A stretch of 64,000 nt of DNA, taken from the NCBI RefSeq assembly GCF_014851395.1, contig NW_024044681.1:21468992-21532991 (forward strand), written 5' to 3'. Numbering within the stretch: the stretch's first letter is position 1; each line of letters opens with the position of its first letter. The notes under the pieces were generated by a model. The model saw only the letters and a program-made list of their open reading frames with translations, searched no databases and had not been told where the DNA came from. Of the stretch, positions 33,339 to 45,959 are shown piece after piece. The position numbers and the translations under genes are program-made. Source of the stretch: Micropterus salmoides. Lineage: Eukaryota > Chordata > Actinopteri > Centrarchiformes > Centrarchidae.

Positions 33339-33944
33339 CCCCATCCACACTACTCCGTTTTAGTTTACAAACGAAGTATTAAAACGAATACGATCTCCAC
33401 CCACACCAGCGTTTTAGCTGCATTTTGGAGTTGATCTCCGGTGTAAACATGAAGCAGATGGTCTCTTCCTGGTTACAGAAGATTTGGCGAAAGAAAAAAT
33501 AAACACAGACGAAGAAGTTTTTCTTTTTTGCATGCACCAATAAGGAGCTGGGACTGTTACTGATTAAACACGGGAGTGTGCCAGCGGAAAACAAACTGGG
33601 AGTCGTTGCACAGTACAAGTGTAGGCAGATAAGTGTTATTTTCACGGTACATAATATTTTAATAAAAATACCATCAGTATCGGTCAGTAGCATTGTGTTT
33701 CTACTTTGCATGACTTCTAAGACACAATCAGAGAACCAAGCGAGAGCGGCTGCGTCATCATTTCTAAAGTCCTCCATTTTGGCCCGTCTATACTAAAATG
33801 CCCTCCGGAGTTTTGAAACGCAAAACGGGGTCGGCAGCGCTTCTATACTTCTCCGTTTTAGGTCTTCGTTTTCGCCGTTGTAGTCTGGACGGGAGGTGCA
33901 AAAGGTTTTAATTTGAGAACGCAGTAGTGTGGATGGGGCCTCAG
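33339..33944. mobile_element. MITE family M2 with GGCCCCATCCACACTACT ends
   Basis: Left end GGCCCCATCCACACTACT and right end AGTAGTGTGGATGGGGCC are perfect inverted repeats. More pairing lies inside (GTTTTAG and CTCCGTTTTAG words in both halves). It spans 606 bp. A minus-strand frame inside (33379-33777) starts MEDFRNDDAAALAWFSDCVL; it ends within the element and looks like a chance frame of the repeat. Confidence 0.8.
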
Positions 33945-34385
33945 ACTACACTTAAAATGCTTTATCTGGTACCTTCTCCAGAATGTGTGCGGTGTTTTGT
34001 CCAATAACAGTCCTCTTCTTCACTTATTCTCATGTCACACATTTGTATTTTGTTTTAAATATAATCGCAGTTTTTACACAGGGGAAACGAGTACCAAGGG
34101 GCATCAGAGTCACTTTTCTGGCCTAGTTTGGGAATAAACGTAAGGAGGGTCTTATTCATCTATACAAATAACTCATTAAGTGTTAAAGCTGCTTCAAAGA
34201 GAGATGAAAGATGTGTAATACTTCTGAACTTCTGAAAGCTTTGATGTATACCAAAGGAATAATTTATTGCTCTCAAAGCACGCACATATCCCCTCAAAGA
34301 TATTACTGACTGGCACTTCCCATCACACTTTTATGACTGCAAGGCGCAACTTAAATTATTATCATATTATTTATTAACAAACAGC

Positions 34386-35880
34386 ATGGTGCATAATGTG
34401 ATTCTCATCTTGAGACACGACACAATCAAATCCATGTACACAGAAAACAAGTGCAGCATTAAAATTGGTGACAAACATACTGATTTTCTTACCCAGAGGA
34501 CAGGCATTTGCCAAGGCTGTAATTTGAGTCCCAAACTGTTTAATATCTACATAAACCAATTAGCAGTACAGTTGGACCAATGTACAGCAACAGGACTCCA
34601 ACTACAAAATGGAGTAACCTAGATTTACGCAGATGACCTGGTGCTCACCCACAAAAGAGGGGCTAAAGCAGCAGCTAGACCTCCCAGAACAATACTGCCA
34701 GAATTGGGCTCTGTCTGTAAACCACCCAACAAACATTATCAGATCATGATCTTTCAGAAAAAAAACAAAAAAAAAATACAAAAACAGACATCATTTCACT
34801 TTGGGTAACACCACCCTAGATCACACAATGAACTATACCTACCTGGGCCTTCAAATCACAGCTTCCAGGAACTTCTGTACAGCAGTGAATGCACTAAACG
34901 ATAAAGCTCGTAGAGCTCTCTGTGCAATTAAACAGAAATTCTATAATATAAAGTATCCCAATCAAAATTTGTGTAAAATGTTTGACAGTGTTATTAGGCC
35001 GATTGCGCTCTATGGAAGTGAAGTTTGGGGTCCACTTAGTCATCAAAACTACAACAGATGGGAGAAGCATCCCATTGAGACCCTACATGCAGAATTCTGC
35101 AGAAACATCCTGTACATTCAAAGAAAGTCTCCTACAAATGTGTGTAGGGCAGAATTAGGGCGGTTAACACTGATAATAGACACCCAAAAAAGAGCACTAA
35201 ATTTCCTGATGCACCTCAGATCAAGTCCCCCAGACTCCCTCCAATTCAAGGCTCTTGAAAGAGTCCCTTAAGCCAGCTAGTCCTAAAACTAACAAATCTT
35301 ACAACCTGTCACACACACCTTTCTCAAGCCATCACTGCTATAAAAACACCAATTAGAGTAAACCAAATGATCACTCAAAGCAAAAATACTTATTTTGAAC
35401 ATTGGGAGGAAGAGACAAAAAAAACAACACAAAGTAGAATATTATCTGGCCCTAAACAGAGCTTATGAAATGGCTGGATATCTCTCTATTGTCAGAGACA
35501 TCAGTGACTTACCACACCCTTGCAATGGAGACATAAAAAGTTATGGTTACCAGGTGAGGTGGGGACAGAGGAACATTTTCTCCTGAAATGTGATAAATAT
35601 AGAAGCATGAGAGAGCAATATTTTGAGAGATTCCATCCATTAATAACCAGATTGAACATAACAATAAATAGGGAATAACCCTGGGAGAAGAACATACGGC
35701 AAACCATGCCACCAAGTATGTGTCCTTGTATCACAACCTGAGTGACAGCGAGTGACTCAGCCACTTGCACTTAACATTTGCTGCATGGCATGTTACATCT
35801 TGTTGACTTTTATTTGTAGTTTACATTGTATCTGTATTTGTTGTTTTTGGGTTCAAACCCTAATAAAGGGTTGTACACAC
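34386..35880 (+). pseudogene. non-LTR retrotransposon (LINE) remnant with reverse transcriptase
   Basis: The plus strand shows a truncated reverse transcriptase: TGICQGCNLSPKLFNIYINQ, a stop, then YADDLVLTH at about 34625-34651 (the catalytic YADD box). Then come frameshifts, and a 156-residue frame (34801-35271) with GNTTLDHTMNYTYLGLQITA and FDSVIRPIALYGSEVWG, the thumb and connection region. Later pieces include a FLLKCDKYRSMREQYF-like segment, and the copy ends near AACCCTAATAAAGGGTTG. The 5' half (endonuclease and early RT) is absent, as is usual for 5'-truncated LINE insertions. The clade is not certain. It is dead: a stop before YADD and several frameshifts. Confidence 0.85.
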
Positions 35881-36669
35881 TAAAAGATCTCTGTGCCAAT
35901 CACTGGCCATAGATGCAATGCAGTACAAATGGGTTGTTTTGACCAAGTGTTAGTGTTATTTTTTATATTGCTGTTGAATTATTAACCCCAATAAAATATA
36001 GTTATTTTGACCTTGTGTTAAACACATCAAGCTCAGGTTTTACCCTAAAATTGTCTCTAATATATTGTTAGTTGTACAAAACATATTTAATATGTTGTTT
36101 TTGCAGTCACTAACTGACTTAAGTCAATGACTGCTTGCCTGATAATTCTGCGAAGTCTGTACTGCAGCCATCTTCACTTCTTGCTTGTTTTTTGGGGTTG
36201 TTGCCTTTAGTTTAATTAGCAAGGTTTAGTCTTAAGCAAGGGAAATTCACTGTTAAAATGTTAACCTCATACTTACCTGCATACTAACTCTGTAATTTCA
36301 GATCCTGCCTAGCATTTCAATCTCTCCTGACCTGCAATAACCCCTGTTCCTGCCATTCCCCACCACCAAATAGAGGCCCTAATCAAATTGCTTAATCTAA
36401 TCGTTTTTAGTCTTCATTAAGCAGAATAATGACACTGTTTTATCAGAAGATCATACTAACAGCCAGACAGCAGCTTACTACACTACACAAGAGCCACAGG
36501 GTCTAAATAAACATTCGGTGGGGAAAAGTGCACCACTAATGTCACTATGCAGGCTGGATAGCTGCTGCTTAGCTGCAGCACATTTAAGTACACAAGTAAA
36601 CCTACCTGCAAATATCACTTTGGTCCATTTAGATGTTCGTGTGGTTCTTACCCTTCAGATGGCCTGTAC

Positions 36670-36985
36670 AGTAAAGGCCCGTTTATACACCTACATAGGG
36701 TCTACGCACGTAGCCATGCATTTATACATGTGCGTAGGTGTGTCCGTCTTTCTGCAATTACACCCTCAAACACTAGTCTGCAGTAGTGCTACAGCGTCCA
36801 CTGTGTTGACTTTTGCCGGCCGAGCAGGCTAACCTCCGGTTTAGCTCTCCGCTAACGTAAATGGGGGTAAAATTGTAAACGTGCGGCTGGTGTAGCCTTT
36901 TCAAATGTTACCGACCGAATGGATCACATACGCCGTCGATTTGACGAGAAGTATAAATTGCACTTAAGCCAGCATCGATTTCTTT
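36670..36985. repeat. MITE-like remnant related to 8231-8545
   Basis: Starts with AAAGGCCCGTTTATACACCT and a palindromic-looking CTACGCACGTAG, and ends around GTCGATTTGACGAGAAGTAT and AAATTGCAC, comparable with the right end of the intron 4 remnant. Non-coding. Confidence 0.4.
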
Positions 36986-37793
36986 ACTTTGCCTCTCGGT
37001 CAAAAATAGACAACGACACGCCCCTCCAGCCACTGAGATGATTATTTCTGATATTTCCTTTTTATTAATAAAAAACTTTATATTTACATAGTTTGACAAT
37101 ACATTTAGAATCCATTTAATACACATAACACTTTTCACTACAAAAAGGAAGATTAAATGCATCTTCAACTGGACTGATTCCACTTGTAATGTTTGGCTGC
37201 ATGGTAGAAGGAGGAGACATGGAGTGCAAGTGCAAGGGTGACTTGTTGCATAAATATATCACAAAAAAACAACAACTAGGAAACTAAACACAAACTATTC
37301 AAATTATCATCACAAACTGACACCAAAAAAAACAAAAACTAGGCCCATTACTGTTGGGCTCTAGTACATGTTGCCCTTCCAGGCCAAAGCCGTTCTCCCC
37401 AGAGGAGACTCTGCCTTCTGCCTTTACACTGGAAGCCCCTCCAGTATAGCAATATGATGCTAGTCCATATGCTAATGCAAATGGAAATGCAAATGATAAC
37501 AGTGATGCTAATGTCCTGCACTAGTTATCATATGTTCATGCAGGTATCATTTTGTTTTATTCTAAACTGTTTTCTGCATTGCAAATGTTCTTTCTTGCTC
37601 CCAGCTGCATAAGAGATTAGAAAATAGTTTCCTTTTTAATTTCCTTAGAAAAAAAATGATTGTATTGTACAAATTTAACATTAGCCTTGAGGCCTTGCCA
37701 CAAGTGTATGAATGTGTGTGAATGATTCTTTCTCATGTGCAATTGGCACCATGCATGGCAGCCATTGTGTGAATGGGGGGAATGTCACATGTA

Positions 37794-38235
37794 CCGATCA
37801 GTCATAACATTATGACCACATGTCTAATATTGTGTAGGTCCACCAAAACAGTCCTGACCCATTGAGGCATGGACTCCACTATACCTATGAAAGTGTGCTG
37901 TGGTATCTGGCACCAAGACGTTAGAAGCAAATTCTTTATGTCTTGTAACTTGCGAAGTGGGGCCTCCATGGATCGGACTTGTTTGTCCAGCACATCCGAC
38001 AGATCTGGGGAATTTGGAGACCAAGTCAAAACCTTGAACTTGTTGTGTTCCTGAAACCATTCCTGAAGCATTTTTGCTTTGTAGCAGGGCACATTATCCT
38101 GCTTAAAGAGGCCACTGTCATCAGGAAATATTGTTTCCATTAAAGGGTGTATAAGGGCTGCAACAATGCTTAGATAAGTGGTACGTGTCAAAGTAACATC
38201 CACATGAATAGCAGGACCCAAGCTGCCAACAGTTG
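37794..38235 (-). mobile_element. Tc1-like element fragment, one end kept
   Basis: The left end CCGATCAGTCATAACATTAT follows TA and matches the terminal repeat style of a known fish Tc1-like group. A 139-residue minus-strand frame (37802-38221) is the C-terminal third of the transposase: MGPAIHVDVTL, then LFKQDNVPCYKAKMLQEWF with the second catalytic D, then WSPNSPDLSDVLDKQ. Family members normally read SPDLNPIEHLWDVL there, so about eight codons, including the catalytic E, are deleted in frame. The right half and right terminal repeat are missing. Confidence 0.85.
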
Positions 38236-39127
38236 CTATCAGAAAGCTTTGTGGAGAGGAAAAAAATTACACTCGCACGGCACTCACCCCTGCAAATCGT
38301 TGCATCAGCTGTTCATTCAAAGGGCTAATTAACACTCTGCTTTACTTTACCGATTTAACTTTGCTTTGTGAATAATCTGTTTGGGCACTGGCATTCTGTC
38401 TGTCAGCTTGCTGCTAATGTCTGCTCTTAGGCTACTGTTTTCTCTCTCTCTCTCTCTCAGAGGAGTATTTTAATTGCTAATTGTGCTTGTTTTTGAGTTG
38501 TGATGTTTGAGTTTTCATATTTCAGTGTGATCTATTGAACTGGTTTTGTGGCATATTTCTTCGCAGGTTCTCGTCCTTGTTTTGTAAGGGTCCCACTGAC
38601 TCATTAGAAATCAGGTGTCAAGCAGAGGGTTATATTGTATGTTAGGTTTAAAACGGCACACAGCCCATTCAAATTAATTATTTCCCAGTAATACTGACTT
38701 CACGTGAAACTCAACATGGCTTTTGTCACACAAAAGATAGGTGGTCACATTAACATTTTCTCCACACACACTTCATGTGTAGCTGAGCTTTGTAATCTAC
38801 CCAGAAACTATGGAAAACGTATCCCAAGAGGGCTAAATCAAGGGCAACTGGAGTTGATTGCAGTGGCTAGTGGTCAGTGAGAGCATCTCATTCCAAAATC
38901 ATGGCGATTAACGTGCTGCTATAACACCCTCCACTCTTCTGAGATGGCTTTCCTTGAGAGGAAGTATTTGGAAAGACCTCTGCCTCAGAGCAAAACAGTA
39001 AAGCCCAGCCCAGACCAAACACTATATTTTTCTCATACTGCACATTGCTGCAGCTTCTCTTTTCACCCTGTGTGCTGTACGCTCCACTCTTGAGCTACAG
39101 AGTGATGTATCTTACTTGTACAAAATC

Positions 39128-40530
39128 TTTGTTGGGAGTTGCACATGCGCAGTTCCCAGGTAAGGACTACTAGCCAATCAGAAGCAGAGAAGGGCGGGTC
39201 GTAAGAAACAAGGTAGTGTGATCCAAATCAAAGCCACTTCAGACTGCGACTGTAACCTAGCAGATGGTCCACAACCACAGAACATCATTGTTCCACATCT
39301 TACCATAAACCACTACAAACATCACCATATTTCAACTAAATTTTACATAAAAATTGGCGTTTTCAATGAATTTGCAATAAATGAATTTCCAGGCCCAAAC
39401 AGAGTCAGAGTTGCATTGTCTTTTAGGATTAAACTTTGAATTGTTGCCAGTGTTCTGGCGATCTATGCTGCCTTGCCGAAAAATGCTAGTATAGTGCAAA
39501 TCGACAGACTCGACTCTACTCGGCCCTGCTCCGTTTTCCATTGCAGATAGTACCCAGAGATAGTACGTAGCTTGTCGTCATAGCGACGCCACACACAACT
39601 GCCACGACGTAATGTTCAATGCGACACACACACCAGCGATCCACACAGCTGTCTCTTTTTTAAGTTAAAACGTTTCAACATTACTCAGAATGTGTGTTTT
39701 CCTCTGCCGTTGTTGCTGCAGCGGTCTGTGTGACGGCGGGAGCAGAGGGCTCTGTGAGCGGGCAGCTGGCCGGCCTCACACGCTCCTCCCGAGGGTTGGC
39801 ACAGGCTTCCCCCGCAGCCACTTGCGGAGCTCCTCAACTCCAAAAATATTCAAGCACATTTTTGTTCCGCCATCACTTCTCGTAAAACTGTCAATATTCG
39901 AAATCTACACAGCTGATTTCTCACCTTAAAACTTCTCAGAAGTGGATTTAGTGATGAAATTCCATACGAAAAGTGTAAAATATAAAACTTTCTGTTGCTG
40001 GCCTCTGTCTGGTGCAGCAATGATGATGCAGTGAATAGTGAATATTCTCTCTGACCAGTCAGCAGTCTGTCGTGTTTTCACGTTACATTTTAGTATCCCT
40101 CAGCTCGCTTGGAACCTCGACAGAGTTGAGGTGATAAGAAAAAAAGTACCTGGAAGCAGGTACAACATTTCTACAATGGAAAACCAAACAAAGGCGAGTC
40201 GAGCCAAGTCGAACTGGTACTGTGCAGTGGAAAAGGGGCTTAACTAAAATCAAAGGGCCTCCGCTCAGACTAGCTTGGTTCGAGGGCGGGCCTGACCGCC
40301 GCTTGGCAAGCTTTTTCATTGTGACGTCACAGCGAAGAAAGGCCTGGACTACAAAGAGCTGTTCAGGCCGTTCAGAGCAGTGCTTTCTGCGGGAGATGGG
40401 AACTCCCTTTGGGCTGGACTTTGGGCTTTTTCACTTTGCAAACCTGTTACATGCACAAAAAAAGAGATATAACGCAATAAAGGAGAGGGGAAAAGCCAAA
40501 AAGCACAATACCACCTCTTTAAGTGGGTTA
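39128..40530 (+). repeat. dispersed repeat split by a MITE-like insertion
   Basis: The outer pieces are 39128-39215 (GCACATGCGCAGTTCCCAGG, then AATCAGAAGCAGAG) and 40261-40530 (GTGACGTCACAGCG, CAGTTCAGAGCAGTG-like and GGAGATGGGAACTCC, with TGTTACATGCACAAAAAAAG). The second piece has a counterpart at 50990-51060. The middle, about 39490-40240, has inverted-repeat-like ends (CGACTCTACTCGGCC near 39509 and GCGAGTCGAGCCAAGTCGAA near 40193) and looks like a separate inserted MITE. Frames in it (39690-39929, 40222-40674) are not genes. Confidence 0.5.
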
Positions 40531-41185
40531 CTGCTTCAAGGACATTGTGGTTACGTCTTAAATAATCAAGTCTCAGCTTTAATCATACGAGGTCAACTTC
40601 TCTCTCTCTTTCTTTCTGCTACTCTATCGTACATATTCCCAAACTTTGAACGATTTGGCTTCCTCATTCAGTAAGTAATGTTTCACCAGCACAGAAACTC
40701 ATGTTAACATGTCAAAGACAAAGTGTCCTCTGAAACTGTAACCAATCTCTGCAACAAAAGAGCTTAAGGAACAAATACACCCCGCCCTGAGCCACTCATC
40801 TGTTACATATTGTCATTAAACTCATTATTGAATAAAAAAGACCACGTTATGCTCCAATTATTCATTTAGAGGCTCTTTTAATATGCAAGCTAATTATGCA
40901 AAGTACACAAAGTATAGCCGTGACAGGAAGAAAACCACTAAAACCTTCTGAGGTGTTTTGTTCAAATTGAATTGCAAATGTAAAAAGCTAATCTGACTCT
41001 GCATGCTTATATCTGTTTATTTGTATGTATGTGCATATGTTTCATATTGAGTTTGTTCTTTAGCTTTTGAACTGAGACTGTAGTCTTTTTATTTCATTTT
41101 ATTAGTTAAGACAGGAGCATTTGGAGTGATAAAAAAGATGGGACACATTTCTTCTTAAAAGTTAGATTACTAAACAGATATCGAC

Positions 41186-42137
41186 CATCTGGTGATGGTC
41201 AGAACAGAGATCGACCATCTGGTGACCTGGTGCGGCGAGAACAGTCTGGAGCTCAGTGCTCTGAAGACAGTGGAGATGGTTGTGGACTTCAGAAAGAGCC
41301 CAGCCCCAGCCTCCCCCATCATCCTGTGTTACTCCCCCGTCACCACTGTGGACTCCTTCCGTTTCCTGGGCACCATCATCACACAGGACCTCAAAGACAA
41401 CGACGGTGCACTTCTAGACCGTCATCATTGAGTCCATCGTCACCTCCTCCATCACCATCTGGTACACTGCTGCCACTGCAGCGTACCAGATGGGACAAGG
41501 GCAGGCTGCAGCGCATTATTTGCTCTGCAGAGAAGGTGATTGGCTGCAATCTTCCATCACTTCAGGACCTGTACACCTCCAGTACCCTGAGGCGAGCAGG
41601 AAAGATTGCAGCTGACACAAACAGTTTCAGACTCTCCCCTCTGGCAGGAGGCTGCGGTCCATGAGGACCAAAACCTCTCGCCACAAACAGCTTCTTCCCG
41701 TCTGGAGCTAGCCTCATTAACAAGGCCCAGGTCCCCCACTGACACTCCCCACTTTTAAAATAATACAACTGTCTCTGCACATGTAAATATTATTATTATT
41801 ATTATTATTTCATATCATGCACAGACCTGGCACACTGCACATATTTGTGTTAATTGTTAATCTTTGTTGTTGTATATTTTTATATTGTCAATTTAAATTT
41901 ATGAACACAATACACTCTTCCGTTGCAACACGTCTTTTCTCTGCAAATAGTTGTATTTTCTTTCTCTATTCTTTTATTATTCTTATACAACTTGCATTGT
42001 CTAATCTATATTTATATTTCTACATTTATTTATGTCAACTGTATGTTTGTCTTCCTGTAGCACCTTATCACCAAAGCAAATTCCTTGTATGTGTAAAACA
42101 CTACTTGGCAATAAAGCTTTTTCTGATTCTGAGATTG
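41186..42137 (+). pseudogene. L2/CR1-type LINE 3' remnant
   Basis: Two overlapping frames carry the RT C-terminal region: LVTWCGENSLELSALKTVEM, then VVDFRKSP and SFRFLGTIITQDLK in the first. In the second come LQRIICSAEKVIGCNLPSLQ and RRAGKIAADTNSFRLSPLAG. A frameshift near 41425 separates them. The 3' end runs to CAATAAAGCTTTTTCTGATT and CTGAG, the tail style of fish L2/Maui elements. A (TAT)n run is at 41788-41810. Inactive. Confidence 0.85.
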
Positions 42138-43009
42138 GATAACTACAGTAACTTTACACACTGCATTTGTTTCACAATGATATTCTGAATAAATATTTAC
42201 AAGTACTACACTGAAAAGCTTGCGGTGAAGCATTGCTAAAGAAACAGACCTACTGGAACAGCTAATGAACTTTCATTTGTCTACTTTTGTTTTGTCTGAG
42301 CAGTTGAAAGTGAAAAAAGCTTTAAAGGAAAAAACTTCTGAATCGGTGATGAATGATGATGGAATTGGATGGCACAGTTCTTCGTGTGTACAAAAAATCT
42401 TACATTTTGAATTAATTTAAGACACCAAATTTAAATGTGATTTGATTGAATAACTAGGTATGTATTTGAGGATTCTGCATACTTTGCTTCATGGAGGAAA
42501 TCCAGACATTGAAATTTGACATTTCTGTGTGAGTTACAGTTACTGTAGGTCCCAGAGAACCGCGACAGTGAACCCTAAAAGGCTGGAGGTTTATGTTGAA
42601 CTTATGACATGAGAACATATGAAGTAAATTAGTTATAACAAAATGGAAAGAAGGCCAATGGGTATAACAGAAGCAGTTGATGAAAAGGAAGTGGGAGGCT
42701 GAGGGAAATAGAGAAGCAGTGTGTGTATGTGATGAACTATGTGAGGAGAGAAATGGACAGAGGAGAAAAAGGATCAGGATGTTCTTATGTTTTTTTAAAG
42801 TTTTACTGCCTCTTGAAAAAAATACCGAATTCAGATAATGACCCTCCACCAGCTTAGTAGGCTACTTATTCTATCTACCAATATGCAGCATTCACTCATT
42901 CATACTGAGCAAAGGTTTGCAGCATAATCCCGCAACCGTGTCTGCTTTAGAATAGCGATCCGGCTTTCCTGGTTAGACTGTGAAAAAAAAAAAAAAAAGA
43001 CAGTAAACA

Positions 43010-43977
43010 GTGTTGAAACGCTATGCCTGTTACTTGTTGCTCACCAGTTTGCTTTCAGAACCAACAGATCCACAGAGGATGCCATGTCCACTGCCCTCCA
43101 CTCAGCCCTCACACACTTTGAGAAAAACGACACCTACATCAGAATGTTGTTTGTGGATTTCAGCTCAGCATTCAACACAATCTCCCCCATGAAACTGATC
43201 AGCAAACTCAGCACTCTGGGTTTAAACAGAACACTCTGCAACTGGATATTGGACCTCCTCACAAACAGACCCCAGTCAGTTCAGATTGGCGGACACACCT
43301 CCTCCATTCTAGTCCTCAACACAGGAGCCCCCCAGGGCTGTGTGCTCAGCCCGCTCCTGTTCACGGAGCGGGTGAACAGTTTCAGGTTCCTTGGAATCAG
43401 CATCACAGAGATCCTGACATCTCACATCTCCATGCTGGGGAAGAAAGCTGTATTTCTTAAAGAAACTTAAGAAGGCCAAATTTCCGTGCCAACTTCTTGT
43501 CAGCTTTTACAGAGGAGCAATAGAAAGCATCCTGACTGGAAACATCACTAACTGGCATGGGATGTACACGGCCCAGGACAGGAGGGCTTGGCAGTGGGTG
43601 ATTAAAACTGCTCAGAATAACATTGGTGCCCATCTCCCGAGCATCAGTGATATCGGTGAGGTGAGGTGCCTACGCAGAGCCCAAAGGATAATAAAGGACA
43701 GTACCAACCCCAGCCACAGCCTGTCACAGCTGCCTTCTGGGAAGAGATGTAGAAGTTTCTGCTGCCACACCACCAGACTGCAGAGCAGCTTTTTCCTCCA
43801 AGCTCTAATTCTAATTCATCCTCAGCACCGCTCCACTGATTATGGTTTATTTCTGTTTACCATTTTTTGCAATTGCTTTTATTTGTATATTGTCTGCTAC
43901 ATAGCAAAATGGAGTTACAACTCATTTTCACTCTACATGTTGTATCGTGACAAATACATCTACCTTGTACCTTGTAC
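43010..43977 (+). pseudogene. L2-type LINE remnant with an internal deletion
   Basis: RT palm pieces are clear: MLFVDFSSAFNTISPMKL and TGAPQGCVLSPLLF. The frame then jumps directly to ERVNSFRFLGISIT, which normally lies well over 100 residues further on, so the FADD catalytic box is deleted, yet the frame stays open across the join. After another break 43562-43900 encodes AQDRRAWQWVIKTAQNNIGA and LSQLPSGKRCRSF. The end near 43977 is CTACCTTGTACCTTGTACC. The fragment at 58556-58975 (minus) belongs to the same group. Confidence 0.85.
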
Positions 43978-44259
43978 CGGCATGCCCGCTGTGGGTTTCA
44001 CACAGGCATCATTCCGGCTCTGTAACTACATACAGAGGCGGATCAAATCTGACCTCTCTCCTAGCAAGTCGGCATATTGGTGCAATACTTCCAAAAAATT
44101 AAGGCAGTATGAAAGCGTCTTGACTTAAGAGAGAGGTGAGGATAACTAGAGACACAGGTGGAACACATTAGGGCAGCGCACACGATCACACAAGGGCAAA
44201 AACCAGAGAGGACACAAGAGGAAGGTTTTATCAAAATAAAACAGGAAATAACACCCAAA

Positions 44260-45955
44260 ACTTTCTGAAATGTTTAATATTTGTGAAGGGACTTGTTGAA
44301 CAAGGGGGAAAAACACTGTAGGGTATACAGTAAGCTTTTTACATGCCAACACCCATCTAGAAGAACTAAGCTTTGAGTCTGTTTCCATAAATGAAAAAAA
44401 TATTCAAAATAGCTGCAGTATCACTATAGTCAATATTTCTTTTCAATTCAATTCAAATTACATTTAAACTCAGAAAAACATGTTATCATAAAGAGATTTA
44501 CTATCCAGTTAAGGGTAAATATCAAAATGACAACACATTTTAAGATAAAAAGGTGTATGTGTGAGGAGGAGTTGAAGGTAGAGTGCTCAGGCTTTACCTC
44601 CTCTCTTTTAGCTTATATAGTACCTACTGTTCTTAAGGGTAGTGCTGCACCATGTGCCACAGTGAGGCTGTATGTAATCTTCAAATTCTGTGAGATCAGA
44701 TTGGTTATCTTTATCAAAAACCTGGCTCTGCTCTCATGTAGCCTACAGTGGGGGCTCATTATCACAGCATCGGTGCAGTATGTCCCCTGTCTCTTATTCG
44801 TGATCTTCCCCCTCCCACTCTTCCTCTTGTTGTTTGTTACTGCTCCTGCACTACAGACAGAATACTTTTGAGTTGATGATTAACAAAAGCTATTATCATG
44901 TTCCTGGATCACAGAGAAATAGATCTGATAAAAGCTCACACGGGATGCACAATCGGACAGAGAGAGACAGTTTGCTGAAACTAGACGCAATCCATGCAAT
45001 GATTTAGCACAAAAGTATCATGTAGACTTGTAATATCTTCTTATTCTCTAATAACTTTTAATACACTGGGATTATACACACTATGTGGCACCATCTTGCA
45101 GTAAAAACTTCACAGACATGATGCAGTATTATGAGATCTCTCTGGTCAAACTAATCTAATCATGTTTGTGCTCCAGCTGACTCGAATAAAAGTACAGCCA
45201 ATGCTGTTTTTGTAAAAACTTGTGTCTGAAAACATTATTCATGCCCCCCCTAATTGTATGAGCACCCACATCTCCGTGCAGCTTCTGTTGTTGTCAGTAT
45301 TCACTATTTCATTTGTTGATGATTCATAGAAGAGAACCCATGTACTGTAATTCACTACAACCATTAGAAATCCCATGCAGGCTCAATATTCATCGCAACT
45401 CGGCAGTGGAAATGCACTGGAGTGAATACCAATCAGCACATCTCAAAGCCTCTTTGAAGTTAAGTGTTTGGTTGCTGAAAAATAAAACATCTCAGTGAAA
45501 ACTGGTACAGCCTACGTTGCTTTAAACCTATGTATGTGGTGTCAGGAGGTCGAGTATGAAGTTGGTGCCGTGCTTTGTTCTCTTCCACAGTGTCTTTTCT
45601 TTCTTTTCTCTAGATACTGTACTACCCATGGTGAGGACCAAAGCTGGACATTTTCAATTCATACACATAGTGACAAGCATATTATTTTGTGCCAAACTAT
45701 ACTTTGTAATTTGTAATTATCAAACTATACTTTGTAATTTGTCATTTAAAAAAAGTCTATTTAAAAAACACCCTTAAACTGTTAAATATCCAGTGGTGAC
45801 ATATTTTACATTTCTGTTTTGTAGTTTGGTGGAATATGTTTTTCCTATTTCTTTATTAATACATAACCAAACCACGCAGTGTGACCACAGGGAAATATTT
45901 GCAGCTACAAAACCGTTTGGAAGCTAAAATTGTCAACAACAATAAGGACTGAATA
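44260..45955. other. intergenic, no gene seen
   Basis: AT-rich. The 114-residue frame at 44527-44871 is hydrophobic at its end but has no family likeness and no splice context. A local direct repeat AACTATACTTTGTAATTTGT occurs twice within 45695-45742. Nothing else is supported. Confidence 0.5.
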
Positions 45956-45959
45956 AGGA

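Noticed and set aside
33379..33777. A 132-residue minus-strand frame starting MEDFRNDD
   Set aside because: It is wholly inside the M2 MITE, ends in low-complexity FFVCVYFFF, and has no recognisable domain.
40222..40674. A 150-residue plus-strand frame
   Set aside because: It lies in a dispersed repeat (counterpart at 50990-51060) and shows no domain or splice context.
43562..44128. A 188-residue plus-strand frame that could be taken for a gene
   Set aside because: Its first 100 residues are the LINE C terminus; the remainder is read-through into the LINE 3' end and a flanking repeat.
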